A program made the position numbers and the translations under genes. The notes under the pieces are model-generated. The model was not told where the DNA came from. It did not search any database and worked only from the letters and a program-made list of their open reading frames with translations. A DNA stretch of 64,000 nucleotides from Limnochorda sp. L945t. GTDB lineage: Bacteria > Bacillota > Limnochordia > Limnochordales > Geochordaceae. Shown one piece after another: positions 52,874-61,043 of this stretch (position 1 is its first letter; every line of letters begins with the position of its first letter). Location of the stretch: contig NZ_CP141615.1 of assembly GCF_035593305.1 (NCBI RefSeq), positions 1,054,001 through 1,118,000 of the forward strand, given 5' to 3'.

Positions 52874-54920
52874 CCGCGCTGACGGCGCCGGGGAGGTGGC
52901 TGGCGGCGCAGCCCGCAGCGTCGTCGTCGCCATCGACCCGGACGAGGCAGTGATCGACCGTCCCCTCAGCTACGCGGCCCCACCCGGGCATGGCCTGCCC
53001 CCTCCCGGCACGCGGGTACGGGTGCCCTTGCAGCGCCGGCTGGTTTGGGGCTGGGTCGTCGCTCACGAGGCCGCTCCGCCCGGGATCCGTCTCAAGCCCG
53101 TGGCTGCCGTGGGCGAGGAGGCGGACCGGTGCGACGACGAGGCGCTGGACCTGGCCCGCTGGATGGCCCGGCGCTATCTGGCACCGCTCGGAGCCGCGCT
53201 CAAGGTGGTGGCGCCTCCCCCGTCGTTGCGGCGGCCCCGGCCGGGCCGGCCCTCTTCGGAGAGCGCTTCCCGGCGGGACGGCCGGGAAGCACCGCCCTTG
53301 ACCGGAGCCCAGGAGGCGGCGGTCGTCGCCATCGAGCGGGCGCTCGAGGCCGGCGAGCACCGCGTCTTCTTGCTCTGGGGCGTGACCGCCAGCGGGAAGA
53401 CCCGGGTGTACGAGCAGGCGGTGGCCTCTTGCCTGGCCGCCGGGCGGTCGGCGGTCGTGCTGGTGCCCGAGATTGCGCTCACCCCCCAGCTGGTGCGGGT
53501 CTTCCGCCAGCGCTTCGGGGACGTCGTGGTGCTCCACAGCCAGATGTCGGCGACGGAGCGCCGTATGCGGTGGGAGCGGGTCCGCTCGGGGGAGGCCCGG
53601 GTCGTCATCGGCGCCCGATCCGCCGTCTTCGCCCCGGTGGTGCGACCAGGCCTGTTCGTGCTGGACGAAGAGCACGAGTCCTCGTACAAGCAGGACGAAT
53701 CCCCGCGCTACCACGCCAGGGACGTGGCCATCGAGCGGGCCCGCCGCGCGGGGGCGGTGGTGTTGCTGGGTAGCGCCACTCCCTCGATGGAGTCCGTCTG
53801 GCAAGCCCGCCAGGGCCATTACGGCCTGCTCGAGATGCCCGGCCGGATCGACGGGCGTCCCATGCCCTCCGTGCTCGTGGTGGATCTGCGAGAGGAGCTG
53901 GCCGCCACGGGCCGGGTATCGCCTCTGAGCCGCCCGCTCCACGAGGCGCTCAAGCGGACGCTGGAGCAGCGGGAGCAGGCCATCTTGTTCGTCAACCGGC
54001 GAGGCTTCTCCGGTGCCATGGCGTGCCGGGAGTGCGGGCACAGCTGGCGGTGCCCGCACTGCGACGTGAGCCTGACCTACCACCATACCGCTGCCGGCGG
54101 CCGGTTGCGCTGCCATTACTGCGGCTACGAGACGGCGATGGCGTCGATCTGTCCCCGGTGCGGGAGCAGGCAGGTCGCCCCGGTGGGCTTCGGGACGCAA
54201 AAGGTGCAGGCGGCCCTGGCCGAGGCGTTCCCCGGCGTGCCCGTGCTGCGGCTCGACGCGGATACGACCACGAGGCGGCGTTCCCACGAGCGGATCCTGG
54301 AGGAGTTCGCCAACAGCCGGCCTGCCGTCCTGGTGGGCACCCAGATGGTGGCCAAAGGGCACGATTTCCCGGGAGTGACGCTGGCGGCGGCGGTCCTGGC
54401 GGACGTCACGCTGCACCTTCCGGACTTCCGGGCCGCCGAACGGACGCTCCAGCAGCTCGTCCAGGTCTCCGGCCGGGCAGGCAGGGGCGAGCGGGCCGGC
54501 ACGGTGGTCATCCAGACCTTTCAGCCGCATCACCACAGCATCCAGGCGGCCGCCCTCGGGGACCTGCGCGGCTTTTATGCCGAGGAACTGGCCTTCCGGC
54601 GGCGGCTCTCGTATCCGCCGTTCGGGCAGCTGATCCGGATGGTCGCCTCCGACCCCGACGAGGCGAGAGCCCGGGAGTGGGCCACGGAGCTGGCGCGCCG
54701 GATGGAGGAGGCGTCGCACGGCCGGGGCGTGAAGGTGTTCGGCCCGGCTCCGGCCCCCATCGCCCGCATCCGGGACCGCTACCGCTGGCAGGTCGTCGTG
54801 CGCGGGCCCGACGGCGAGGTCCGGCAGCTTGCCGGGGCGGTGACGCAGGCGCTCGGCGGGCGGGGACGTCGCCGGCCGGAAGCGTTCACGGTCGACGTCG
54901 ATCCCGTCAGCGTCCTGTGA
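52842..54920 (+). CDS. priA: Primosomal replication protein PriA (helicase)
   Basis: 692 residues. An N-terminal DNA-binding region precedes Walker A GVTASGKT (about 180-187), the DEEH box in VLDEEHESSYKQDE and a zinc-binding cluster with CRECGH, CPHCD, CHYCGY and CPRCGS. Helicase motifs VGTQMVAKGHDFPG and QVSGRAGRG follow. It restarts stalled replication forks. GTG 52842 is assigned but GTG 52863 is a close alternative that would reduce the overlap with rpoZ. Confidence 0.94.
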   Translation: MSSPPKAVSSNRADGAGEVAGGAARSVVVAIDPDEAVIDRPLSYAAPPGHGLPPPGTRVRVPLQRRLVWGWVVAHEAAPPGIRLKPVAAVGEEADRCDDEALDLARWMARRYLAPLGAALKVVAPPPSLRRPRPGRPSSESASRRDGREAPPLTGAQEAAVVAIERALEAGEHRVFLLWGVTASGKTRVYEQAVASCLAAGRSAVVLVPEIALTPQLVRVFRQRFGDVVVLHSQMSATERRMRWERVRSGEARVVIGARSAVFAPVVRPGLFVLDEEHESSYKQDESPRYHARDVAIERARRAGAVVLLGSATPSMESVWQARQGHYGLLEMPGRIDGRPMPSVLVVDLREELAATGRVSPLSRPLHEALKRTLEQREQAILFVNRRGFSGAMACRECGHSWRCPHCDVSLTYHHTAAGGRLRCHYCGYETAMASICPRCGSRQVAPVGFGTQKVQAALAEAFPGVPVLRLDADTTTRRRSHERILEEFANSRPAVLVGTQMVAKGHDFPGVTLAAAVLADVTLHLPDFRAAERTLQQLVQVSGRAGRGERAGTVVIQTFQPHHHSIQAAALGDLRGFYAEELAFRRRLSYPPFGQLIRMVASDPDEARAREWATELARRMEEASHGRGVKVFGPAPAPIARIRDRYRWQVVVRGPDGEVRQLAGAVTQALGGRGRRRPEAFTVDVDPVSVL

Positions 54921-54984
54921 GCGCAGGTCACGGCGAAAGGTCGTCTCCGTTCCGGGCGGTTCCGGGCCGTTTTTTCGGAGCATG

Positions 54985-54990
54985 TATAAT
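54985..54990 (+). promoter_or_regulatory. Possible -10 element upstream of def
   Basis: TATAAT about 65 bases before the def start, preceded by a tttttt run at 54970-54975 but with no TTGACA-like box at the proper distance. Confidence 0.35.
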
Positions 54991-55056
54991 AGGGCGGAGC
55001 GAGGCGGCGGGGGCGCTTTGCGCCCTGCGCGACGCCTGTGGAGGGACCAACGTAGC

Positions 55057-55620
55057 TTGGCCGTATTGCCGATCCTGCGGATCGGAGCGCCCGTGCTGCG
55101 CCAGAAGGCGAAGCCCGTCCAGCGGGTGACGCGGCGGCACCGGAAGCTCATCGAGGATATGCGGGAGACCATGGAGAAGGCGCCTGGCGTGGGCCTGGCG
55201 GCCAACCAGGTGGGGGTGCTGGAGCGGATCGTCGTGGTCGATCCCGGCGACCGCTTCATGGCGCTCATCAACCCGGAGATCCTCACCTCCGAAGGCTCCG
55301 ACGTGGACGTCGAGGGGTGCCTCAGCATCCCCGGGGTGACCGGGTACGTGGAACGGGCGGCCCGCATCCGGATCCGCGCGCTGGACGAGCGAGGGCGCCC
55401 CCTCGAGCTCGACGCCGAAGGCTATCTCGCCCGCATCATCCAGCACGAAGTCGACCACCTCGACGGCGTGCTCTTCATCGACAGGGCGAGCCGCATCGTC
55501 CAGGAAGAGGAAGGGGAGGCGTCGGGCCGGGAAGAGGGCGCGCCGCCCCGGCAGCTCGGGCAGGCGGCCGTGGTGGGCAGCCCCGGCCCGGATCGCCCGG
55601 AGCGGGGGAATCGGGCCTGA
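55057..55620 (+). CDS. def: Peptide deformylase
   Basis: 187 residues from TTG 55057 (GGAGGG 11 bases upstream). The three motifs are GVGLAANQVG, EGCLSIPG with the metal Cys, and the HEVDH zinc motif in IQHEVDHLDG. It removes formyl groups from nascent proteins. The C-terminus carries a Gly/Glu-rich extension. The stop overlaps the proposed fmt start (CTGA). Confidence 0.93.
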   Translation: MAVLPILRIGAPVLRQKAKPVQRVTRRHRKLIEDMRETMEKAPGVGLAANQVGVLERIVVVDPGDRFMALINPEILTSEGSDVDVEGCLSIPGVTGYVERAARIRIRALDERGRPLELDAEGYLARIIQHEVDHLDGVLFIDRASRIVQEEEGEASGREEGAPPRQLGQAAVVGSPGPDRPERGNRA

Positions 55621-56561
55621 GGCTGATCTTCGCGGGGACCCCGGAGTTTGCCGTCCCGAGCCTGCGGGCGCTGGCAAGGGCGGGACATGCCATCCCGCTG
55701 GTCATGACCCAACCGGATCGGCCCAAAGGCAGGGGCATGCGGCCGGCGCCCCCGCCCGTCAAGGTGGAGGCGCAGGCGCTCGGGCTGCAGATCTGGCAGC
55801 CCGAGCACCTCGAGCCCCATGAGCTCACGGGGGTCCTGCGGAGCACCGGCGCCGAGGCGCTGGTGGTGGTCGCTTACGCCCACAAGATCCCGGCGGAGGT
55901 ACTCGGGCTTCCTCGCTACGGGTGCATCAACGTACACGCCTCCTTGCTCCCCCGCTGGCGCGGCGCGGCTCCCATCGCCTGGGCCCTTCTGGAGGGTGAC
56001 CGGGTGACGGGCGTTACCATCATGCGGATGGACGAGGGCTGGGACACCGGCCCCATCTTGTTGCAGCGAGCAGCCGTGATCGGCCCCGAGGAGACGGCGG
56101 CGTCGCTCCACGACCGGCTGTCCGAGACCGGGGCCGAGCTCCTGGTGGAGGCGGTGGCGCGCCTCGAGGCGGGTACCCTGCAGCCGATCGAGCAGCCCGA
56201 AGAGGGCGTGCGGCTTGCTCCCAGGCTCCAAAAGGAGCAGGGGAGGGTGGACTGGACCCAGCCCGCCGAGCGGATCGCCCGGCGGTGCCGGGCGTTTTAC
56301 CCGTGGCCGGGGTGCTTCACGACGCACGAAGGCAGGTTGATCAAGGTCGTGGAGGCGAGGGTCGCCGGGCAAACGGTCACCGGAAGGCGCCCGGGGGAGG
56401 TGCTGGGCGTCGAGCCGGGGGCAGGGGTGCTTCGGGTCGCGTGCGGGGACGGTACCGTTCTCTCCCTGGCCCGGGTCCAGCCCGAAGGGAGCCGGTCGAT
56501 GACGGGCCTCGAGCTCTGGAACGGGCTCCACCTCGAGCCCGGGTCGATCCTGGGTGCGTGA
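55617..56561 (+). CDS. fmt: Methionyl-tRNA formyltransferase, likely CTG start
   Basis: 314 residues. LIFAGTPEFAVPSL at the N-terminus, INVHASLLPRWRGAAPI (catalytic Asn/His region), GVTIMRMDEGWDTGPIL and the C-terminal OB fold identify Fmt. The normal family N-terminus coincides with CTG AGG CTG at 55617. No ATG, GTG or TTG lies in frame within 290 bases upstream, so a CTG start, in a CTGA overlap with def and with GCGGGGG seven bases before it, is the simplest reading. It formylates initiator Met-tRNA and pairs functionally with Def. Confidence 0.9.
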   Translation: MRLIFAGTPEFAVPSLRALARAGHAIPLVMTQPDRPKGRGMRPAPPPVKVEAQALGLQIWQPEHLEPHELTGVLRSTGAEALVVVAYAHKIPAEVLGLPRYGCINVHASLLPRWRGAAPIAWALLEGDRVTGVTIMRMDEGWDTGPILLQRAAVIGPEETAASLHDRLSETGAELLVEAVARLEAGTLQPIEQPEEGVRLAPRLQKEQGRVDWTQPAERIARRCRAFYPWPGCFTTHEGRLIKVVEARVAGQTVTGRRPGEVLGVEPGAGVLRVACGDGTVLSLARVQPEGSRSMTGLELWNGLHLEPGSILGA

Positions 56562-57915
56562 GGGAGCGAGCCTGGAGGCTCGACGGCTGGCCAGCCTGGC
56601 CCTCGGGCGCGTAGAGGATGAGGGAGCGTATTTGCACCTCGCGCTCCGGGGCTTGCTGCGCCAGCACGCGACGACGGCTCGAGCGGCAGCCCGGGCGACG
56701 GCCCTGGCGGCCGGTGTGCTCAGGTGGAAGACCCGCCTGGACTGGGCGCTGCAACGGGTGAGCGCCTGGCCGCTCACGGCCGTGGATACGCCCGTTCGCC
56801 AGGTGCTGCGGGTGGCGGCCTATGAGATCGGCTTTACCTCCACGCCTCCGCCCATCGCGGTGGATCTGGCCGTACGCCTGACCCGGCGGCTCCACCCGGA
56901 GGCCTCGGGGTTCGTCAACGCGGTGCTGCGGGCTCTCGTGAGGGCCTCTCGCGACGGCATGCCGGCACCGGCCGGCGGACCGGTGGACGAGCGGTTGGCC
57001 ATCACCTACGGCCACCCGCGCTGGCTCGTACGGCGATGGCTCGACCGTTTCGGGCTCGCCACCACCGAGGCCATCTTACGGGCCAACAACGAGCCGTCGC
57101 CTCCCACCGTGCGGGTCAACCTGATGCGTACCACGCCGGCTTCCCTCCAACGGCGCTGGGCCGCGGAGGGGATCCCGTCGGCGGCGGGCGCGCTGGTCTC
57201 GTTCGCCGTCGAGATCCACCTCCCCGGACGGTCGCTCGAGCAACTTCCCGGCTACGACGAGGGGCTCTTCTCGCCGCAAAGCGAGGCGAGCATGCTGCCG
57301 GCCCTCGTGGTGGGGAGCGTGGCGGGCGAGACGGCGGCCGATCTTTGCTCGGCGCCGGGCGGCAAGGCGACCCAGATTGCGGAGATGGCGGAAGACCAGG
57401 CGCATGTCCTGGCCTTCGACCGCCACGCCGGGCGGTTGGGGCTGGTGAGACGAAACGCCCGCAGGCTCGGACTCCGCTCCCTTCGTTTCGCCGTGGCCGA
57501 TGCCCGGCGCCCCCCTTTGGGCGCAGGCAGCCTGGACGCGGTACTCCTCGATGCTCCCTGTACCGACCTCGGCACGGTGCGCCGCCGCCCCGACGTCCGG
57601 TGGCGCCGGCGACCCGAAGACGTGGAGGAGATGGCCCGCCTGCAGCGCCAGCTCCTGGACGCGGCGGCCGGGCTCATCCGGCCGGGCGGGCGACTCGTCT
57701 ACAGCGTCTGCTCCTTCGAGCGCGAGGAGACGACCGAGCACCTGGCCTACGTCGCCGAGCGGCACGGGATGCAGGCCGTGCCCGTCGAGGCGATGGCCGC
57801 GTGGCGTGGGCCGAGAGGTACCGGCGCCGATCGAGAGGGTATGACGCTCCTGCCCCACGAGGTCCGAACGGACGGGTTCTTTGTCGTCCGATTCGAGCCG
57901 CTCCGGCGCGTATGA
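56554..57915 (+). CDS. rsmB: 16S rRNA m5C967 methyltransferase RsmB
   Basis: 453 residues. An N-terminal NusB-like helical domain (about 1-145) precedes a SAM-dependent methyltransferase: ADLCSAPGGKATQIAEMA (SAM site), DAPCTDLGTVRRRPDVRW and catalytic Cys in VYSVCSFEREE. It methylates C967 of 16S rRNA. GTG 56554 overlaps fmt by eight bases. In B. subtilis rlmN follows directly; here spo0A and a tRNA gene intervene. Confidence 0.92.
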   Translation: MREGASLEARRLASLALGRVEDEGAYLHLALRGLLRQHATTARAAARATALAAGVLRWKTRLDWALQRVSAWPLTAVDTPVRQVLRVAAYEIGFTSTPPPIAVDLAVRLTRRLHPEASGFVNAVLRALVRASRDGMPAPAGGPVDERLAITYGHPRWLVRRWLDRFGLATTEAILRANNEPSPPTVRVNLMRTTPASLQRRWAAEGIPSAAGALVSFAVEIHLPGRSLEQLPGYDEGLFSPQSEASMLPALVVGSVAGETAADLCSAPGGKATQIAEMAEDQAHVLAFDRHAGRLGLVRRNARRLGLRSLRFAVADARRPPLGAGSLDAVLLDAPCTDLGTVRRRPDVRWRRRPEDVEEMARLQRQLLDAAAGLIRPGGRLVYSVCSFEREETTEHLAYVAERHGMQAVPVEAMAAWRGPRGTGADREGMTLLPHEVRTDGFFVVRFEPLRRV

Positions 57916-57976
57916 ACAGGAAGGAAGCTCGTCCCGGTCTTCGAAGAGATTATCGCGAACAGCGAACGTTGCGAAC

Positions 57977-58032
57977 GGCCGCACCGCGGGGACTCTCTGT
58001 AGGGGATTCGTGGGGGGCGGCCTTTTCTTTTG
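57977..58032 (+). promoter_or_regulatory. Hairpin plus T-rich stretch in the rsmB-spo0A gap
   Basis: A 9-bp stem with one mismatch (57977-57985 with 58014-58022), a 28-base loop and then TTTTCTTTT. It could terminate the rsmB transcript or act as an attenuator before spo0A. The same gap carries a TCTTCGAAGA palindrome (57938-57947) and three GCGAAC copies (57955, 57962, 57971), which may be control sites. Confidence 0.4.
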
Positions 58033-58084
58033 CTCGTCCCTGCTTCGCCTGGCAGAAGAGTTGGAGGAGAAGGAGGAGTGGTGC

Positions 58085-58930
58085 GTGGTTCGAGTCCTGA
58101 TCGCGGACAACAACATCGAACTCTGCGAGACGCTCGAGCAGTACCTCAACAGCCTTCCCGACATGGAGGTCGTGGGCACGGCTTACGACGGGGAGGAGAC
58201 CCTGGCCAAGATCGAGGCGCTGAGCCCGGACGTGGTGTTGCTGGACATCACCATGCCCCATCTGGACGGGCTGGCGGTCATGGAAAGACTCCGTGCCGCC
58301 GAGCCGGTCAACTCCGACGGCACCTTGCGGCCGCTTCGTCCCGCCGTGATCGTCGTGACCGCCTTCGGGCGAGAGGACGTCATCCAGCGTTTCACCGAGC
58401 TGGGTGCTCAATACTTCATCGTCAAGCCGTTCGACCTCGACTTGCTGGCCCAGCGCATCCGCCAGTTTGGCACGGCGCAGGAGTCCGCCGCCCACGAAGA
58501 GCCCGCCGCCGCGGCCACTTCGCAGGGAGCGCGCTCCGTTTCGCGCGCCGGCGCCGACGCCGAAGCCCAGGTGACCGTGCTGCTGCACCAGATCGGCGTA
58601 CCCGCCCATTTCAAGGGGTACATCTACCTGCGGGACGCCGTCCTCATGGTCGTGCGGGAAAACCGCATGCTGGGTGGTTCGCTCACCAAGGAGATCTACC
58701 CGAGGCTCGCGGACCGCTATGGAACGACGCCGGGCGGTGTCGAAGCGGCCATCCGCAACGCCATCATGGCCGCGTGGGAGCACGGCAATCGTGATTTCCT
58801 GGCCACGCTCGCAGGCCTCGGCGGACGGCGGGACCGGTTGCCGACCAACTCGCTGCTCATCGCCAAACTGGTCGACCGGGTGCGCTTCGGCAACTCCCTC
58901 GCGGGGCAGGTACTCGACAAGTCAGCCTGA
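58085..58930 (+). CDS. spo0A: Sporulation master regulator Spo0A
   Basis: 281 residues. The receiver has Asp8 in the acidic pocket, phospho-acceptor Asp54 (LLDITMPHLDG) and Lys in FIVKPFDLD. After an Ala/Glu-rich linker, the Spo0A-specific DNA-binding domain begins HQIGVPAHFKGYIYLRDAV and includes LTKEIYPRLADRYGTTPGG and VEAAIRNAIMAAWEHGN. It decides entry into sporulation. GTG 58085 is favoured by AGGAGG eight bases upstream; the frame is open farther but has no domain there. It is unusually placed between rsmB and rlmN instead of after spoIVB. Confidence 0.95.
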   Translation: MVRVLIADNNIELCETLEQYLNSLPDMEVVGTAYDGEETLAKIEALSPDVVLLDITMPHLDGLAVMERLRAAEPVNSDGTLRPLRPAVIVVTAFGREDVIQRFTELGAQYFIVKPFDLDLLAQRIRQFGTAQESAAHEEPAAAATSQGARSVSRAGADAEAQVTVLLHQIGVPAHFKGYIYLRDAVLMVVRENRMLGGSLTKEIYPRLADRYGTTPGGVEAAIRNAIMAAWEHGNRDFLATLAGLGGRRDRLPTNSLLIAKLVDRVRFGNSLAGQVLDKSA

Positions 58931-58953
58931 ACACGAGAAGGCGAGGCGGGGGA

Positions 58954-59031
58954 TGGTCGGGGCGAGAGGACTTGAACCTCCGACCTTGCGGTCCCGAACC
59001 GCACGCTCTAACCAAACTGAGCTACGCCCCG
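58954..59031 (-). tRNA. tRNA-Pro (anticodon CGG)
   Basis: The minus strand folds as a canonical cloverleaf: 7-bp acceptor CGGGGCG/CGCCCCG, D-stem GCTC/GAGC, anticodon stem TGCGG/CCGCA with loop TTCGGGA (anticodon CGG), T-loop TTCAAGT, discriminator A and encoded CCA (58954-58956). It lies head-on to spo0A, 23 bases from its stop. Confidence 0.93.
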
Positions 59032-59130
59032 GCTGTTTGCCAGCCCGTCGGCCTCGTGCCGCCACCCTCGACCGGCGGGCCTCGCCCGGCGTGGTATAAT
59101 CACGCCTGGACTGCCGCCCAGTGGCGTCCT

Positions 59131-59166
59131 GCCGGCCGGGCAGGGCCAGTATACTGCCCGGCCGGC
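59131..59166. repeat. 14-bp perfect inverted repeat around a TATACT box upstream of rlmN
   Basis: GCCGGCCGGGCAG (59131-59143) and its exact complement (59154-59166) flank a ten-base loop that contains the start of TATACT (59150-59155); one more A-T pair extends the stem to 14 bp. A TATAAT at 59095-59100 lies upstream. It may be a hairpin in the rlmN leader, an operator, or a terminator for readthrough from spo0A. Confidence 0.5.
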
Positions 59167-59197
59167 ACAGGTGTCAATTGCGGATAGGGGGCCGCGC

Positions 59198-60293
59198 GTG
59201 GGCGTCTGGCAGGGTGATGGGACGGCGGGGCCGGTGCTCCCGATCGGCTTGGTGAGGCCGAAAGCGGAGATCGCGGCGCTCGCGGTCGCATGGGGGCAGT
59301 CGCGCTATCGGGCCGACCAGGTCGCCCGGTGGGTCTTCCGCCACGGGGTCACCGACCCGCGGGCCATGACCGATCTCCCGGCAGGGCTACGGGACGCCCT
59401 GGCCGAGGTCGCCTGGCAGCAGGTGATGGAGACCCGGGCCCTCCAGCACGACCCGGACGGCACGGTCAAGGGGCTGCTCGAGCTGCGCGGGAGCGCGGCG
59501 GCTCCGGCCCAGATCGAGGCGGTGCTCATCCCGGCGGGCAACCGGCTGACGTTGTGCCTCTCCTCGCAGGCGGGCTGCGCCATCGGCTGCCCGTTTTGCG
59601 CCACGGGGCGCATGGGCCTGCGGCGTAACTTGCAGCCGGGGGAGATCGCCGCCCAGGTCGCCTGGGCACGGTCGGTAGCGGGCCGGTGGCCGAACCACGT
59701 GGTCTTCATGGGCATGGGGGAGCCGCTTGCGCGCTACGCGGTGGTCCGGCAGGCGATCGAGCTTCTGCGCGGGCCCGGCGGGTTCGGGATCGGCACGCGG
59801 CGCATCACCATCTCCACGGCCGGCGTCGTGCCGGGCATCCAGGCTCTGGCCGCCGAGCCCGCCTTGCAGGTGGGGCTGGCGGTGTCGCTGCACGCGCCCG
59901 ACGACGCCTTTGCGGGATCGGCTCGTGCCGCTCAACCGCCGGTGGCCGCTGGAGGCGTTGCTGTCCGCCGTGAGGGAGTACACCCGAGCCACCCGCCGCA
60001 GAGTCTCCTTCGAATACGTCTTGCTGGCGGGCATCAACGACTCGCCGGCGCAGGCGCGGTTGCTCGCCCGGCGGATCGAGGGTATGCTGGCGCACGTCAA
60101 CCTCATCCCGTACAATCCGGTGCCGGGAGTCCCCTTCGAGCCCAGCGACGAGCGGGCGGCGCAGGCATTTGGGGCCACCTTGAAAGCGCGAGGGATCGCG
60201 GTGACGCTGCGGCGCCCTCGGGGCCGCCGGATCGACGCCGCCTGCGGCCAGCTGGGAGCCCGCCACGTGACGGCCAACGTGTCCAGGGGGTGA
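59198..60293 (+). pseudogene. rlmN: 23S rRNA/tRNA m2A methyltransferase RlmN, single-base frameshift
   Basis: All parts of RlmN are present but in two frames. The upstream frame contains the radical-SAM Cys127-x3-Cys131-x2-Cys134 (CAIGCPFCATG) and ends in SLHAPDDA. The family continuation LRDRLVPLNRRWPLEALLS occurs in another frame and runs to 60293, with the second catalytic Cys in RIDAACGQL. Removing one T from the run at 59909-59911 restores a continuous protein of about 364 residues. GTG 59198 has ggataggggg six bases upstream. Either a sequencing error, a recent inactivation, or less likely programmed frameshifting. Confidence 0.85.
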
Positions 60294-60299
60294 GCCGGC

Positions 60300-61043
60300 G
60301 TACAGATCGCGGCCATCAGCGAGCAGGGAACGGTACGTCCCCGCAACGAAGACGCTTGGGTAGCCCGGGGCGACATCCTGGCCGTCGCCGACGGGATGGG
60401 CGGCTACGCGGGCGGTGACGTCGCGGCCCGGCTGGCCCTGGCCGCCCTCACGGACGGCTCGGCACCCTCGCCGGCCGGTGAGGCGGAGGTCCGGTCAGCG
60501 TTCGAACGGGCGCACCGCCGCATCCGGGAGGCGTCGGCTTCTCATCCCGAGTGGAGCGAGATGGGGACCACCCTGACCGCGGTCTGGATCCGGCGGGGGC
60601 GAGCCTTCATCGGGCACGTCGGCGATAGCCGGGCCTACCTGGTCCGGGGGGAGCGTATCGAGCAGATCACCCAGGACCACTCCGTCACCGCCGAACTGGT
60701 GCGAAACGGCACCCTGACCGAGGAGGAGGCCCGCACTCACCCCCACCGCCACGTCTTGACGCGAGCGCTCGGGGGCGACGGCCCGGTCGAGGTCGACGTG
60801 ATGAGCCTGGCGCTCCGGCCCGGGGACCGGTTGGTGCTGTGCACCGACGGCCTCACCGGCAGTCTCGAGTCTGACGAGATCGGCCGGGTCGTGCGGGCCT
60901 CCGCCACGCCCCGCGCGGCGGCCGAGGCGCTCGTGCAGCGTGCCTGCGAGCACCGCTCCACGGACAACGTAACCGTCGTGATCGCGTTCATCGAGGAGAA
61001 CGACCTCGATCAGGAGGATCCCCCGGGAGTGGATCCGACGTGA
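60300..61043 (+). CDS. prpC: PP2C-type serine/threonine phosphatase (PrpC-like), start codon unclear
   Basis: About 247 residues. PP2C motifs are NEDAW, VADGMGGYAGGDVA, GTTLTAVWI, GHVGDSRAYLVRG, LCTDGLTGSLESDE and STDNVTVVIAF. The family N-terminus (IAAISEQGTVRPRNED) is encoded in frame upstream of the first ATG (60396) but no ATG, GTG or TTG precedes it. The best position is GTA at 60300, nine bases after caggggg; a single A-to-G change would make GTG. It overlaps the kinase gene by four bases. It probably reverses PrkC phosphorylation. Confidence 0.88.
   Translation, partial: VQIAAISEQGTVRPRNEDAWVARGDILAVADGMGGYAGGDVAARLALAALTDGSAPSPAGEAEVRSAFERAHRRIREASASHPEWSEMGTTLTAVWIRRGRAFIGHVGDSRAYLVRGERIEQITQDHSVTAELVRNGTLTEEEARTHPHRHVLTRALGGDGPVEVDVMSLALRPGDRLVLCTDGLTGSLESDEIGRVVRASATPRAAAEALVQRACEHRSTDNVTVVIAFIEENDLDQEDPPGVDPT

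Noticed and set aside
52866-55367. Minus-strand open frame of about 830 codons opposite priA and def
   Set aside because: Antisense shadow in high-GC DNA; no family motifs.
57955-57976. Spo0A boxes upstream of spo0A
   Set aside because: The three GCGAAC copies resemble but do not match the TGTCGAA-type box; recorded only as possible sites.
59727-60293. Independent gene in the downstream rlmN frame
   Set aside because: It continues the RlmN family exactly from the frameshift point and has no start or ribosome site of its own.
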